NCBI GenBank assembly: GCA_034435015.1
Contig: DAOTYH010000103.1
Span: 62,001 to 126,000, forward strand
DNA length: 64,000 nucleotides
Direction: 5' to 3'
Origin: DAOTYH01 sp034435015
GTDB taxonomy: Bacteria > Chloroflexota > Anaerolineae > Aggregatilineales > UBA3940
Positions 17,144 to 24,441 of this stretch are shown piece by piece. Under the pieces are notes generated by a model, which saw only the letters and a list, made by a program, of their open reading frames with translations, was not told the origin of the DNA and did no database searches. Positions within the stretch are counted from its first letter, which is position 1. Each line of letters begins with the position of its first letter. Both the position numbers and the translations under genes were made by a program.

Positions 17144-17980
17144 ATGTTCGACATCAAACTGCCTGACCTGCGTATTGTACCGCTCAGCAAGCTCGTTCCC
17201 CATGAAATGAGCGACGAGCAGAGGGCCATTCCGCTCGCCGTACGTCTTCGGGAAGAAGGTATCCTGAAAAATCCCCCTGTTATCGCACCGCTTGGCACAG
17301 ATGACGAGTTCGTTATCCTCGACGGAGCCAATCGGGTTGCGGCGCTGGAGGCAATAGGCATTCCTCATGTCCTTGTGCAGGTGGTAGACTACGAAAGCCC
17401 ACAGGTTGACCTGCACACATGGTACCATGTCATCTCAGGTGCAGAGGCTACTCAGATTCTGGACAACCTCACCCACCTTCCAGAAATCAATGTTGCTACA
17501 ACAAACATCTTCCACGCACGCGCGGCTTTAGCGCGGCGCGACATCCTGGCATTCTACATTCAAACGGACGGACAGGTCACGACACTGGCAAGCAGGGCAC
17601 ACGAGCTGGAGAAGCGTACCCAAATGCTGAGGATGATTGTTGATTCCTACATTCGGGCCGGGCACCTCAACCGTGCCAACACAGACAACATCAACCGACT
17701 TCGAAACATATTCCCGGACATGGTCGCCGCGATCATATTCCCACGTTATGAGCCGGTTGAGATCCTGGAACTAGCACGCAGTGGACTAAAGGTACCGGCA
17801 GGCATCACCCGACACATCATCCATGGCCGGGCTTTACGCCTGAACTATCCCCTACAAAGGCTGGCGGCACCTGCCTCCTTGCAGGAAAAGAATCAAGAAC
17901 TCACAAACTGGATCCAAGAGAAGTTCAACCAGAAAGGGGTAAGGTTCTATGCCGAAGAGACCTTCCTCTTCGACGAGTAA
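17144..17980 (+). CDS. ParB-fold protein of the SbnI/SerK (free serine kinase-like) type
   Basis: The 278-residue protein has an N-terminal ParB/sulfiredoxin-like domain: P-L-S-K-L-V-P-H-E (14-22), then V-I-L-D-G-A-N-R (about 57-64), equivalent to the D-G-H-H-R of SbnI/SerK. The C-terminal block G-I-T-R-H-I-I-H-G-R-A-L-R-L-N-Y-P-L (near 224-241) matches the conserved tail of that group rather than a chromosome-partition ParB, and no helix-turn-helix is evident. SerK and SbnI are ATP/ADP-dependent free-serine kinases; the Ala-Asn replacement of His-His leaves activity uncertain. It is probably cotranscribed with the Nudix gene. Confidence 0.72.
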   Translation: MFDIKLPDLRIVPLSKLVPHEMSDEQRAIPLAVRLREEGILKNPPVIAPLGTDDEFVILDGANRVAALEAIGIPHVLVQVVDYESPQVDLHTWYHVISGAEATQILDNLTHLPEINVATTNIFHARAALARRDILAFYIQTDGQVTTLASRAHELEKRTQMLRMIVDSYIRAGHLNRANTDNINRLRNIFPDMVAAIIFPRYEPVEILELARSGLKVPAGITRHIIHGRALRLNYPLQRLAAPASLQEKNQELTNWIQEKFNQKGVRFYAEETFLFDE

Positions 17981-18055
17981 AATGCCAGCCCAGCTCGTGG
18001 GGTATGTTGAATAAAAATAGGCCGCCCCTATATAGCCTTTTTGGTTTGGATGCCT

Positions 18056-18061
18056 TATAAT
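18056..18061 (+). promoter_or_regulatory. Consensus -10 element giving a probable leaderless transcript
   Basis: A perfect TATAAT ends 7 nt before the ATG at 18069, so transcription should begin at or next to the start codon. No Shine-Dalgarno sequence is present, and no good -35 is seen at 16-18 nt upstream. Confidence 0.6.
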
Positions 18062-18068
18062 CCTTGAT

Positions 18069-18452
18069 ATGGCCGACTTAAACTTTATGACTGATCCAGC
18101 CTCTGTCCCCGTCCCACGTGAGCAGGTCAGCATCCGAAATGTGACCGCGACACCTTATCCCGATGGGAAACGCGTTAAGGTCGAAATCGAGATGACACCT
18201 TTCTCACCCTTTGACCGACCCAACTTGGAAGTTGCGGTGTATGCCCCCTCTGGGGATGAGGCAGGGTCACTCACAGTTATTGAGACAACACAGCCAACCC
18301 TGAATGTTACCCTACACATAAGAGGAACAAACACTCATCAAGGCTGTTACACGCTTCAAGCAAGCCTGTATTACGAGCAAGGACGGGTACAACATGATCT
18401 CAGCGTGGCTTTCAAACTACCCGACGGCTCTCCCTGCGAAAACACGGCGTAA
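18069..18452 (+). CDS. Small beta-sandwich-like protein of unknown function upstream of the Ser/Thr kinase
   Basis: The 127-residue protein has no signal peptide. The sequence alternates short hydrophobic strands (S-I-R-N-V-T-A-T-P, V-K-V-E-I-E-M-T, L-E-V-A-V-Y-A-P, L-N-V-T-L-H-I-R, C-Y-T-L-Q-A-S-L-Y-Y) in the manner of an immunoglobulin-like or C2-like beta sandwich. I do not recognise a family. It ends 33 nt before the kinase start, and the kinase C-terminal extracellular part is also beta-rich, so the two may act together. The start is set by the -10 element at 18056 (probable leaderless mRNA). Confidence 0.7.
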   Translation: MADLNFMTDPASVPVPREQVSIRNVTATPYPDGKRVKVEIEMTPFSPFDRPNLEVAVYAPSGDEAGSLTVIETTQPTLNVTLHIRGTNTHQGCYTLQASLYYEQGRVQHDLSVAFKLPDGSPCENTA

Positions 18453-18485
18453 ACAGTCCATTAAGCACCCGGATGTGAGGTAGCT

Positions 18486-20108
18486 GTGTCCGAAGACCTG
18501 GTCGGTAGAACCATAGGGAAGTACGAGTTACATGAACGGATCGGGCGAGGGGGGATGGCCGAAGTATACAAGGCCTACCACGCCTCACTAGACCGATACG
18601 TGGCTGTGAAAATCCTCCATCCTTTCCTCAGCGAAGACCCAGAATTCAAGGAACGGTTTGAGAGAGAAGCCCGCAATGTAGCTCAGCTACGCCATCCGAA
18701 CATTGTGCAGGTATACGACTTTGACGTCGAGCCACAGCGCATGCTGTACTACATGGTAATGGAGTATATCAACGGCCCTACACTTCGAAGCCGTTTGATG
18801 CAACTCCGGTTTGAAGGCCAGAACTTTACTACCTCAGAAGCAATCCGTATCACGCGGGATTTGGCCGGTGCTCTGGCCTATGCACATTCACGTGGGATGG
18901 TGCATCGGGATATCAAGCCGGCCAACATCATGATCGACTCCGACGGCCGGGTCGTGCTGACAGACTTTGGTATAGCCCGGATCGTGAGCGGCCCCAACAT
19001 GACTGCAAGCGGGTCTATGGTTGGCACGCCTGCCTACATGTCGCCGGAGCAAGGGCTTGGTCAGCCGGGCGACCACCGATCAGACATTTACTCATTGGGA
19101 GTAGTACTCTACCAGCTTGTCACAGGGACGATTCCCTATGACGCCGATACTCCCATTGCCATTATCCTCAAACACGTAAATGATCCCCTGCCGCCGCCAT
19201 CCAGCATTAACCCGGAAATCCCGGAGGGGCTTGAAAGAATCCTATACAAGGCACTCGCCAAATCACCGGAGGAACGCTACCAGAACATCGAAGAGATGGC
19301 CATCCACCTCGACAACCTCGATGCCGCTTCCACACTTATCATTCCGCCCAGCGTAGCGGCTCCGCAGGTAGTAGAGGGGCAAGAAGCTGAGCCAGAACTG
19401 GAAAGCTATGCACCATCAGTGCAACCCAAAGCCCCCCTCCATGGGTGCGCGGGCTGGCTACTCGCTTCAATCGTAGCCCTGATCGCGGCAGGTGCAGGTT
19501 TCTATCTATCTTTCGCAGGCTTACTCAATAGATACCTGCCATTCATACCCGATACGGCAATGGACATTCTCCCTGGTGTTAATCCAGGGACTGGCCTGAC
19601 CGAAGAAGCCCCAGGCCAGCTTATCGCCGAAACCCCAACACCTAACTTAGAGGCCACCCAAATTAGCCTGACAGTAGGCGCACTTGCTACGCTGGTAGCG
19701 ACACTCCCTGCCGGCACACCCACCCCTGATCTGACAGCAACAGTAGCGGCCTGCGATTACGACTACGAAGTAGTCACCCAGACACCGGAAAACCGAGCGC
19801 CCTATCCAGAACTAACGTCCCTCACGATGCGAATCACGATTGTTAACGACAGCAGATGCCCGCTCGACGATGATACCCGCTTGGTCTTCTCGTCCGGCTA
19901 TCCTCTTGAGGGGCCGGAGTATGTTGAGTTCAACAGGGAGCTGCAACCGGGCGAGCAGTTTGAAATCGTGATCCCCTTGAGAACGCCAGCTTACAACCAG
20001 CGTAGCCCTCTTATTTCCAGTACATGGGTGGTGCTCCTGCCCGACGGCACACAGGTTGGCCCTCCACTGACCTTCGAGTTAAGCATATTCCAAAGCTCAC
20101 CGCCCTGA
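18486..20108 (+). CDS. Membrane-anchored Ser/Thr protein kinase (PknB-type, without PASTA domains)
   Basis: Hanks-type kinase of 540 residues. The kinase domain occupies about 13-275: Gly-loop G-R-G-G-M-A-E-V (20-27), ATP-binding Lys42, catalytic H-R-D-I-K-P-A-N (140-147), D-F-G (160-162) and the activation loop ending G-T-P-A-Y-M-S-P-E. A Pro/Glu-rich linker leads to one membrane helix (about 322-347). The outside part has a Thr/Pro-rich stretch and then a beta-rich domain (about 415-540) in place of PASTA repeats. GTG is used as start, with GAGGT upstream. The FHA-domain genes at 34.9-36.2 kb are plausible phospho-binding partners although they are not adjacent. Confidence 0.93.
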   Translation: MSEDLVGRTIGKYELHERIGRGGMAEVYKAYHASLDRYVAVKILHPFLSEDPEFKERFEREARNVAQLRHPNIVQVYDFDVEPQRMLYYMVMEYINGPTLRSRLMQLRFEGQNFTTSEAIRITRDLAGALAYAHSRGMVHRDIKPANIMIDSDGRVVLTDFGIARIVSGPNMTASGSMVGTPAYMSPEQGLGQPGDHRSDIYSLGVVLYQLVTGTIPYDADTPIAIILKHVNDPLPPPSSINPEIPEGLERILYKALAKSPEERYQNIEEMAIHLDNLDAASTLIIPPSVAAPQVVEGQEAEPELESYAPSVQPKAPLHGCAGWLLASIVALIAAGAGFYLSFAGLLNRYLPFIPDTAMDILPGVNPGTGLTEEAPGQLIAETPTPNLEATQISLTVGALATLVATLPAGTPTPDLTATVAACDYDYEVVTQTPENRAPYPELTSLTMRITIVNDSRCPLDDDTRLVFSSGYPLEGPEYVEFNRELQPGEQFEIVIPLRTPAYNQRSPLISSTWVVLLPDGTQVGPPLTFELSIFQSSPP

Positions 20109-20147
20109 ATGGTAAGAGCGTCGTTGCAAAAATTCGGAGAGTCAAAC

Positions 20148-20173
20148 AGCCCTCCGCTTTTTAGCGGAGGGCT
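20148..20173. terminator. Hairpin between convergent kinase and S1 genes
   Basis: A perfect 11-bp stem (20148-20158 with 20163-20173) with a TTTT loop sits between genes that end at 20108 and 20212. Neither side has a good T-tract, so it may act as a bidirectional barrier or RNA 3'-end stabiliser rather than a classic terminator. Confidence 0.6.
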
Positions 20174-20211
20174 TAGCTATCCTCTCAGATGAGCCACTTA
20201 CAATTACCTAG

Positions 20212-20934
20212 CTAACGCTTTTCACCCTCATGTTGCTCAAGTGTGCGCCGCAGGATGTCATCCTGTTCAGATCGCTTCTGTTGCGAGGAACGCCGGGTAG
20301 ATGACTGGCGCTCAGCGAGATGGGCGCGCATGTCGCTCTCTGCTAGAGCACGCTGAAGCGCCAGCGCCATAGCCGTAGGAACCTCACTCTGCTCATCCCG
20401 ACTCTCGGGTTGTGCCGGTGTTGCCAATGCTTTCATGCTCAGGTCAATCTGATTCTTGCGGCGGTTAACGCCGATGACCTTGACCTCAACCACATCACCT
20501 TTCTGAACAACCTCGCTGGGGGTATTTACATACCCATCCGCCAGCTCACTGATATGGACCAGGCCGGGGCGTTCTGCTCCAATGTCAACAAAGACGCCAA
20601 ATTTCTCTATCCGCACAACCTTACCAGTGAGGACCTGGCCTTCTTGGATTTCCTCCCAATCGAGGGTAGGGGGCTTGTGCATGGTAAGGTCAATGCGACA
20701 ACGCACTGGATCGACATTGCGAACCCAGACTGTGATCTCCTGGCCTTCTGAGAGAACGTCACGAACGTTATTCACGTGGCGTCCTTTGACCTGGGAGATA
20801 TGGAGCAAGGCATCACACCCTTCGATGCCCACATCTACCAATGCTCCAGCCAAGCCAATCCGCTTGACCACGCCTTTTAGCTGCATCTTTGGTTTTATGT
20901 CAGATAACGATAGGGGAGAGAGTGACTCACTCAC
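20212..20934 (-). CDS. S1 RNA-binding protein with two S1 domains
   Basis: The 240-residue cytoplasmic protein has two tandem S1 (OB-fold) domains at about 14-83 and 96-168, each with the G-x-V-x-x-I-x-x-x-G-x-x-V-D-V/I-G pattern and an L-x-H-I-S turn. A Ser/Gln/Arg-rich C-terminal tail (about 175-240) follows. Related two- to four-repeat proteins bind mRNA and resemble a short ribosomal protein S1 or general stress protein 13. GTG at 20934 is chosen because AAGGAG lies 8 nt upstream. A near-perfect promoter precedes it, so it is probably expressed strongly as a single gene. Confidence 0.9.
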   Translation of the reverse strand: MSESLSPLSLSDIKPKMQLKGVVKRIGLAGALVDVGIEGCDALLHISQVKGRHVNNVRDVLSEGQEITVWVRNVDPVRCRIDLTMHKPPTLDWEEIQEGQVLTGKVVRIEKFGVFVDIGAERPGLVHISELADGYVNTPSEVVQKGDVVEVKVIGVNRRKNQIDLSMKALATPAQPESRDEQSEVPTAMALALQRALAESDMRAHLAERQSSTRRSSQQKRSEQDDILRRTLEQHEGEKR

Positions 20935-20969
20935 AGGATAGCTCCTTCATTCTCATTTTGCGCGGTGGG

Positions 20970-20997
20970 ATTATACCTCTAGTAATGACCCTGTCAA
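20970..20997 (-). promoter_or_regulatory. Strong sigma70-type promoter of the S1 gene
   Basis: On the minus strand TTGACA (20997-20992), a 16-nt spacer and TATAAT (20975-20970) match the consensus at all 12 positions. Transcription should start near 20963, about 30 nt before the GTG at 20934. Confidence 0.85.
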
Positions 20998-21043
20998 CGC
21001 ATCGGCGCTATGCCATGCTTGGGAGGGCTATTCTAGAGTGAAA

Positions 21044-21070
21044 CAAAAAAAGAGGATGCCCTTGGCATCC
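21044..21070 (-). terminator. Rho-independent terminator of tRNA-Gln
   Basis: On the minus strand a 7-bp perfect stem GGATGCC/GGCATCC with a 3-nt loop (21054-21070) is followed by TCTTTTTTT. It lies 18 nt past the tRNA 3' end. Confidence 0.85.
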
Positions 21071-21087
21071 GCGCTAAAACAACAAGG

Positions 21088-21159
21088 CTGGGGGACAGGG
21101 ATTCGAACCCCGACTTATGGATCCAGAGTCCACTGTTCTGCCCGTTAAACTATCCCCCA
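21088..21159 (-). tRNA. tRNA-Gln (anticodon CTG)
   Basis: The minus strand folds into a full cloverleaf of 72 nt: acceptor TGGGGGA paired with TCCCCCA plus discriminator G, a 5-bp anticodon stem GTGGA/TCCAT, loop CTCTGGA with anticodon CTG at positions 34-36, and T-loop TTCGAAT. The U1-A72 pair is a normal identity feature of tRNA-Gln. CCA is not encoded. It has its own promoter (21171-21199) and terminator (21044-21070). Confidence 0.95.
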
Positions 21160-21170
21160 AGTTAAGGTTA

Positions 21171-21199
21171 ATTTTACCTCGCTATGGTAAGATCGGCAA
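21171..21199 (-). promoter_or_regulatory. Promoter of tRNA-Gln
   Basis: On the minus strand TTGCCG (21199-21194), a 17-nt spacer and TAAAAT (21176-21171) lie 11 nt before the mature tRNA 5' end. The same TTGCCG/TTGCCC-N17-TAAAAT form is seen before the recombinase operon. Confidence 0.75.
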
Positions 21200-21307
21200 T
21201 CCGAATTTTCGAAATTCAATAGAGAAGAATGGTAGCCCCTAAACAAGACAGCTATAATCCGCGAGACGCAGTTTGATTCAGTAGAGCCGCAGGGTAAGAA
21301 GGAAATA

Positions 21308-22357
21308 ATGCCTGACTATACACTCGACCACAAACTTATGGTTGACTTTCTGGTCAACCTGCTCAATATCCCCAGCCCCACCGGCTTTCACGAAGAGGCC
21401 ATCGCCCACTGCGAACAAGTATTTGCTACACTACCCGTCTCACTGAGCAGAAGCCGGAAGGGGGCGCTTATTGCCACCTGGGAGGGGGCTAAGTCTGATG
21501 CCCCGCGCGGTCTAACAGCCCACATAGACACTTTAGGGGCTATGGTCGCCCAGATCAAGTCCAACGGCAGGCTCAAGCTTACCCAGATAGGCGGCTGGGC
21601 ATGGGGTTCGGTTGAGGGGGAAGGTGTCACGGTCCACACACAGAACGGCAATAAGATTCGCGGTACCATACTTCCTCTCAAGGCCTCGGTACATATTCAT
21701 GGCAACGAGGCGCGTGAGTTCAAGCGCGAAGCCGAGGCTTATGAGGTTCGTCTCGACGCTCGTACCCTCTCCGCCGCCGACACACGCAAACTGGGGACCG
21801 AGATAGGGGATTTTGTATCTTTCGATCCCCGCGTTGAGGTCAGCCCGTCTGGATTTATACGATCCCGCCATCTAGATGATAAGGCTGGCGTAGCATGCAT
21901 CTACGGGGCCGTTAAGGCTCTAGCTGACGCCAATATTGTTCCCGCCCAACGTACCACGATCCTCATCAGCAATTACGAGGAAGTAGGACATGGCGCCTCT
22001 AGCGGACTGCCTGCCGATCTATCCGAGTTACTGACGGTAGATATGGCGGCAGTAGGAGACTCACAGAACTCAGACGAATTTTCTGTTGGCATCTGCGTAA
22101 AGGATTCGGGAGGCCCCTATCATATTGCAATGACACGCAAACTAACTACACTGGCCGAGCAAGCCCGTATTCCCTACAAACTCGACACCTACCCTTACTA
22201 TGGGTCTGACGGAGAGGCATTCTGGAGAGCAGGGGGTGATGTTATTGTCGGGCTGATCGGCCCTGGTGTAGACGCCTCGCATCACTACGAGCGCACGCAT
22301 CAGGACAGCCTCGTGGCTACCGCCATGCTGATAGCAGAATACCTTATTGCAGGCTGA
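21308..22357 (+). CDS. M42-family metallo-aminopeptidase
   Basis: Cytosolic dinuclear metal peptidase of 349 residues, a normal size. Ligands can be placed: His72 and Asp74 in A-H-I-D-T, bridging Asp190 in H-L-D-D-K-A-G, catalytic Glu224 with Glu225 in N-Y-E-E-V-G-H-G-A, Asp245 and His325/His326 near D-A-S-H-H-Y-E. M42 enzymes trim peptides from the N-terminus as large oligomers. The N-terminal sequence also resembles the M42 subtype linked to N-acetylglutaminylglutamine amide osmolyte genes, but no such synthesis gene is nearby. A TATAAT at 21253-21258 and AAGAAGGA just before the ATG support the start. Confidence 0.92.
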   Translation: MPDYTLDHKLMVDFLVNLLNIPSPTGFHEEAIAHCEQVFATLPVSLSRSRKGALIATWEGAKSDAPRGLTAHIDTLGAMVAQIKSNGRLKLTQIGGWAWGSVEGEGVTVHTQNGNKIRGTILPLKASVHIHGNEAREFKREAEAYEVRLDARTLSAADTRKLGTEIGDFVSFDPRVEVSPSGFIRSRHLDDKAGVACIYGAVKALADANIVPAQRTTILISNYEEVGHGASSGLPADLSELLTVDMAAVGDSQNSDEFSVGICVKDSGGPYHIAMTRKLTTLAEQARIPYKLDTYPYYGSDGEAFWRAGGDVIVGLIGPGVDASHHYERTHQDSLVATAMLIAEYLIAG

Positions 22358-22409
22358 GCAGACGAGCCTACAGCTTCACCTTCTTCAGCGCTGGAGGACG
22401 AAGACAAAA

Positions 22410-23486
22410 ATGCTTATTGTAGATGCCCATGAGGACATAGCATGGAATATATTAACATTTGGGCGGGATTATACGCGTAGCGCCTCGTGGATTAGAATGC
22501 AAGAGAGAGAAACCCCTGTGCCGTCCTACAACGGCAATACCCTGCTCGGCAGGGAAGAGTGGCTGGCTGGTAGAGTAGGCGTGATATTTGCCACTCTGTT
22601 TGTGTCTCCTGCCAGGCGTAAGCTGGGAGAGTGGGACACGCAGACCTACAAGGACAGCCGCGAAGCTTACCGTCTTGCCCACCTTCAGTTGGATGCTTAT
22701 CGCCGTCTGGCCGATATATGCCCTCAATTTAGGTTAATAGGCACACAAAATGATCTAAAGGAAGTTTTGGATAGCTGGTTCTCGCCCCCGACTGCTACTG
22801 CAGACCCCTATATTGGACTTGTGCCCCTGATGGAGGGGGCTGATCCCATTCCGAAACCTAAGATGGTAGAGGAATGGTACGAGCAAGGGGTTCGAATAGT
22901 GGGGTTGGCCTGGGAGGAAACCGCTTACGCAGGCGGCACGCATGAGCCAGGGCCATTGAAACGTGCGGGCATCCAGTTGATCGAAATCATGGCTGACTTG
23001 GGACTCATTCTTGATCTCAGCCATCTTGCCGAAGAAGCTTATTATCAAGCCCTCGACCGATACGAAGGAACAATAGTTGTCACTCATGCCAATCCACGAC
23101 GTTTCCTGCCAACCAGTCGGGGGCTGTCTGATGAGATGATCATTAGGCTAGCAGAACGCGGCGGCGTAATCGGCGTAGTTCCATACAACGCGTTCTTAAA
23201 ACCGGGATGGCATAAGGGAGACCCTAAATCAGCCGTTCATCTCGCTGATGTAGCTGATGTGATTGACCATATATGCCAGCTCACCGGTGATGCCATGCAT
23301 GTTGGCATTGGTAGCGACTTTGACGGCGGGTTTGGGGTAGAACACGTGCCTGCCGAGATTGATACAGTGGCTGATCTGAAGAAATTAGGCAGTATACTGG
23401 AAGAACGCGGCTATACAACCGAGCAGGTGTCCAATATCTTGGGAGGAAACTGGTTACGCCTCCTGACTAACTCATTGCCCGGCTGA
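22410..23486 (+). CDS. M19-family dipeptidase (renal/membrane dipeptidase-like)
   Basis: Zinc dipeptidase of the M19 family, 358 residues from the ATG at 22410. Metal-site motifs are D-A-H-E-D-I (His7, Asp9), M-E-G-A-D, D-L-S-H-L, V-T-H-A-N-P-R and G-S-D-F-D-G. The family C-terminus L-G-G-N-W-L-R-L is present. An upstream in-frame ATG at 22347 would overlap the M42 gene and add 21 unrelated residues. The ATG at 22410 is preferred because the family starts with this D-x-H-x-D block and GGAGG lies upstream. Such enzymes hydrolyse dipeptides, including some D-amino acid or beta-lactam substrates. Probably cotranscribed with the M42 gene for peptide use. Confidence 0.92.
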   Translation: MLIVDAHEDIAWNILTFGRDYTRSASWIRMQERETPVPSYNGNTLLGREEWLAGRVGVIFATLFVSPARRKLGEWDTQTYKDSREAYRLAHLQLDAYRRLADICPQFRLIGTQNDLKEVLDSWFSPPTATADPYIGLVPLMEGADPIPKPKMVEEWYEQGVRIVGLAWEETAYAGGTHEPGPLKRAGIQLIEIMADLGLILDLSHLAEEAYYQALDRYEGTIVVTHANPRRFLPTSRGLSDEMIIRLAERGGVIGVVPYNAFLKPGWHKGDPKSAVHLADVADVIDHICQLTGDAMHVGIGSDFDGGFGVEHVPAEIDTVADLKKLGSILEERGYTTEQVSNILGGNWLRLLTNSLPG

Positions 23487-23558
23487 CACTACAGATTACC
23501 CATGTTACAATTGTTCGTAAAGGAAGAGAGATACTTTTCAACGAAGGCTGTTCAGGAC

Positions 23559-23969
23559 ATGAGTCATCTGGCGCAGTTAGGCGTCTTTTGTGCTGTGTTG
23601 GGAGCAGTGGTCCTTTTTCTGGGACTGTTCCCATCCGCCGTTGACGCAGACAGCACCCCCGGTACAGGACTCGCTCAGATAGCGGCCATGCTGGTAGGGC
23701 TATCTCTGCTGACACTGGGGGCTTATGTGGTTGTTTTTGCGCTTATCCACCGTGGACGCCCTCGCACACTTTTGCAGGACATTGGCATCCGAATGGGGCT
23801 GACAGGTCTGGTCTTTGCTATGGGCGCTACAATGGCAGATGTTATGGGTTTTGGCTCGCACACTACCAGCGCGGGTGCCCTGTTTGGGTGGCTTCAAGCC
23901 GCCGGCATGCTGACAGGCTTCCTGATCGCCGCGCTGGGCGTCTTGATTTATGGGACGACGCGTTCCTAG
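23559..23969 (+). CDS. Small integral membrane protein with four helices, function unknown
   Basis: From the ATG at 23559 the protein has 136 residues and four hydrophobic segments: about 7-24, 41-62, 79-98 and 107-131. The start M-S-H-L-A-Q-L-G-V-F agrees with how I recall related Chloroflexota membrane proteins beginning. An in-frame ATG at 23502 would add 19 polar residues and has no ribosome site, so the shorter form is preferred. It lies between the dipeptidase and another small membrane protein on the same strand. No function is suggested by motifs. Confidence 0.68.
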   Translation: MSHLAQLGVFCAVLGAVVLFLGLFPSAVDADSTPGTGLAQIAAMLVGLSLLTLGAYVVVFALIHRGRPRTLLQDIGIRMGLTGLVFAMGATMADVMGFGSHTTSAGALFGWLQAAGMLTGFLIAALGVLIYGTTRS

Positions 23970-24019
23970 ACTTTTCAAGCAATTTGTCTACGGACGTAAA
24001 CAAAGGCATAATCCACCCT

Positions 24020-24367
24020 ATGAGGTTTGAGGCAAGCTCCACCACATTAACCAGACAGGTGATCGTTTCTGCCCTGATGGCAGGGGTTGCACTGGCATTT
24101 GTGCTGTTCGGTCAACCGCCGGGCTGGCAACCCTTTGCTGTCAGCGGAATACTGGCAGGGGCATGCCTGATCACGGCTCTCTCCATGTGGCGTGGCAGCA
24201 GATGGTTGGGCCTATTAGCGCTGTCTGTTCTCCTGCTCTCTATGTTCTGGGAGCGTGAAAGACCTCTGACGGGAAGCATCGGCCTCGTGCTGGCTGTCCT
24301 CAGTACGCTGAAAAGCTATCAAAGTGGTCAGTCCGCTGACGCAGGCAACGACCCACAGAACACGTGA
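24020..24367 (+). CDS. Small membrane protein with three hydrophobic segments, function unknown
   Basis: The 115-residue product from the ATG at 24020 has three hydrophobic segments (about 15-33, 40-58, 62-78) and a short polar tail. The longer in-frame start at 23888 would overlap the preceding gene and add an Arg-rich stretch that looks like out-of-frame translation, so it is rejected. There is no recognisable family and the ribosome site is weak. It lies 50 nt after the previous small membrane gene and 74 nt before the GT2 gene. Confidence 0.55.
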   Translation: MRFEASSTTLTRQVIVSALMAGVALAFVLFGQPPGWQPFAVSGILAGACLITALSMWRGSRWLGLLALSVLLLSMFWERERPLTGSIGLVLAVLSTLKSYQSGQSADAGNDPQNT

Positions 24368-24441
24368 GAGGCAGCATCACAGCCATGCCGCAGTAGCCGG
24401 CAACTGGCACCTGTTGAGTAGAGGAGAAAGACGGACTTCAT

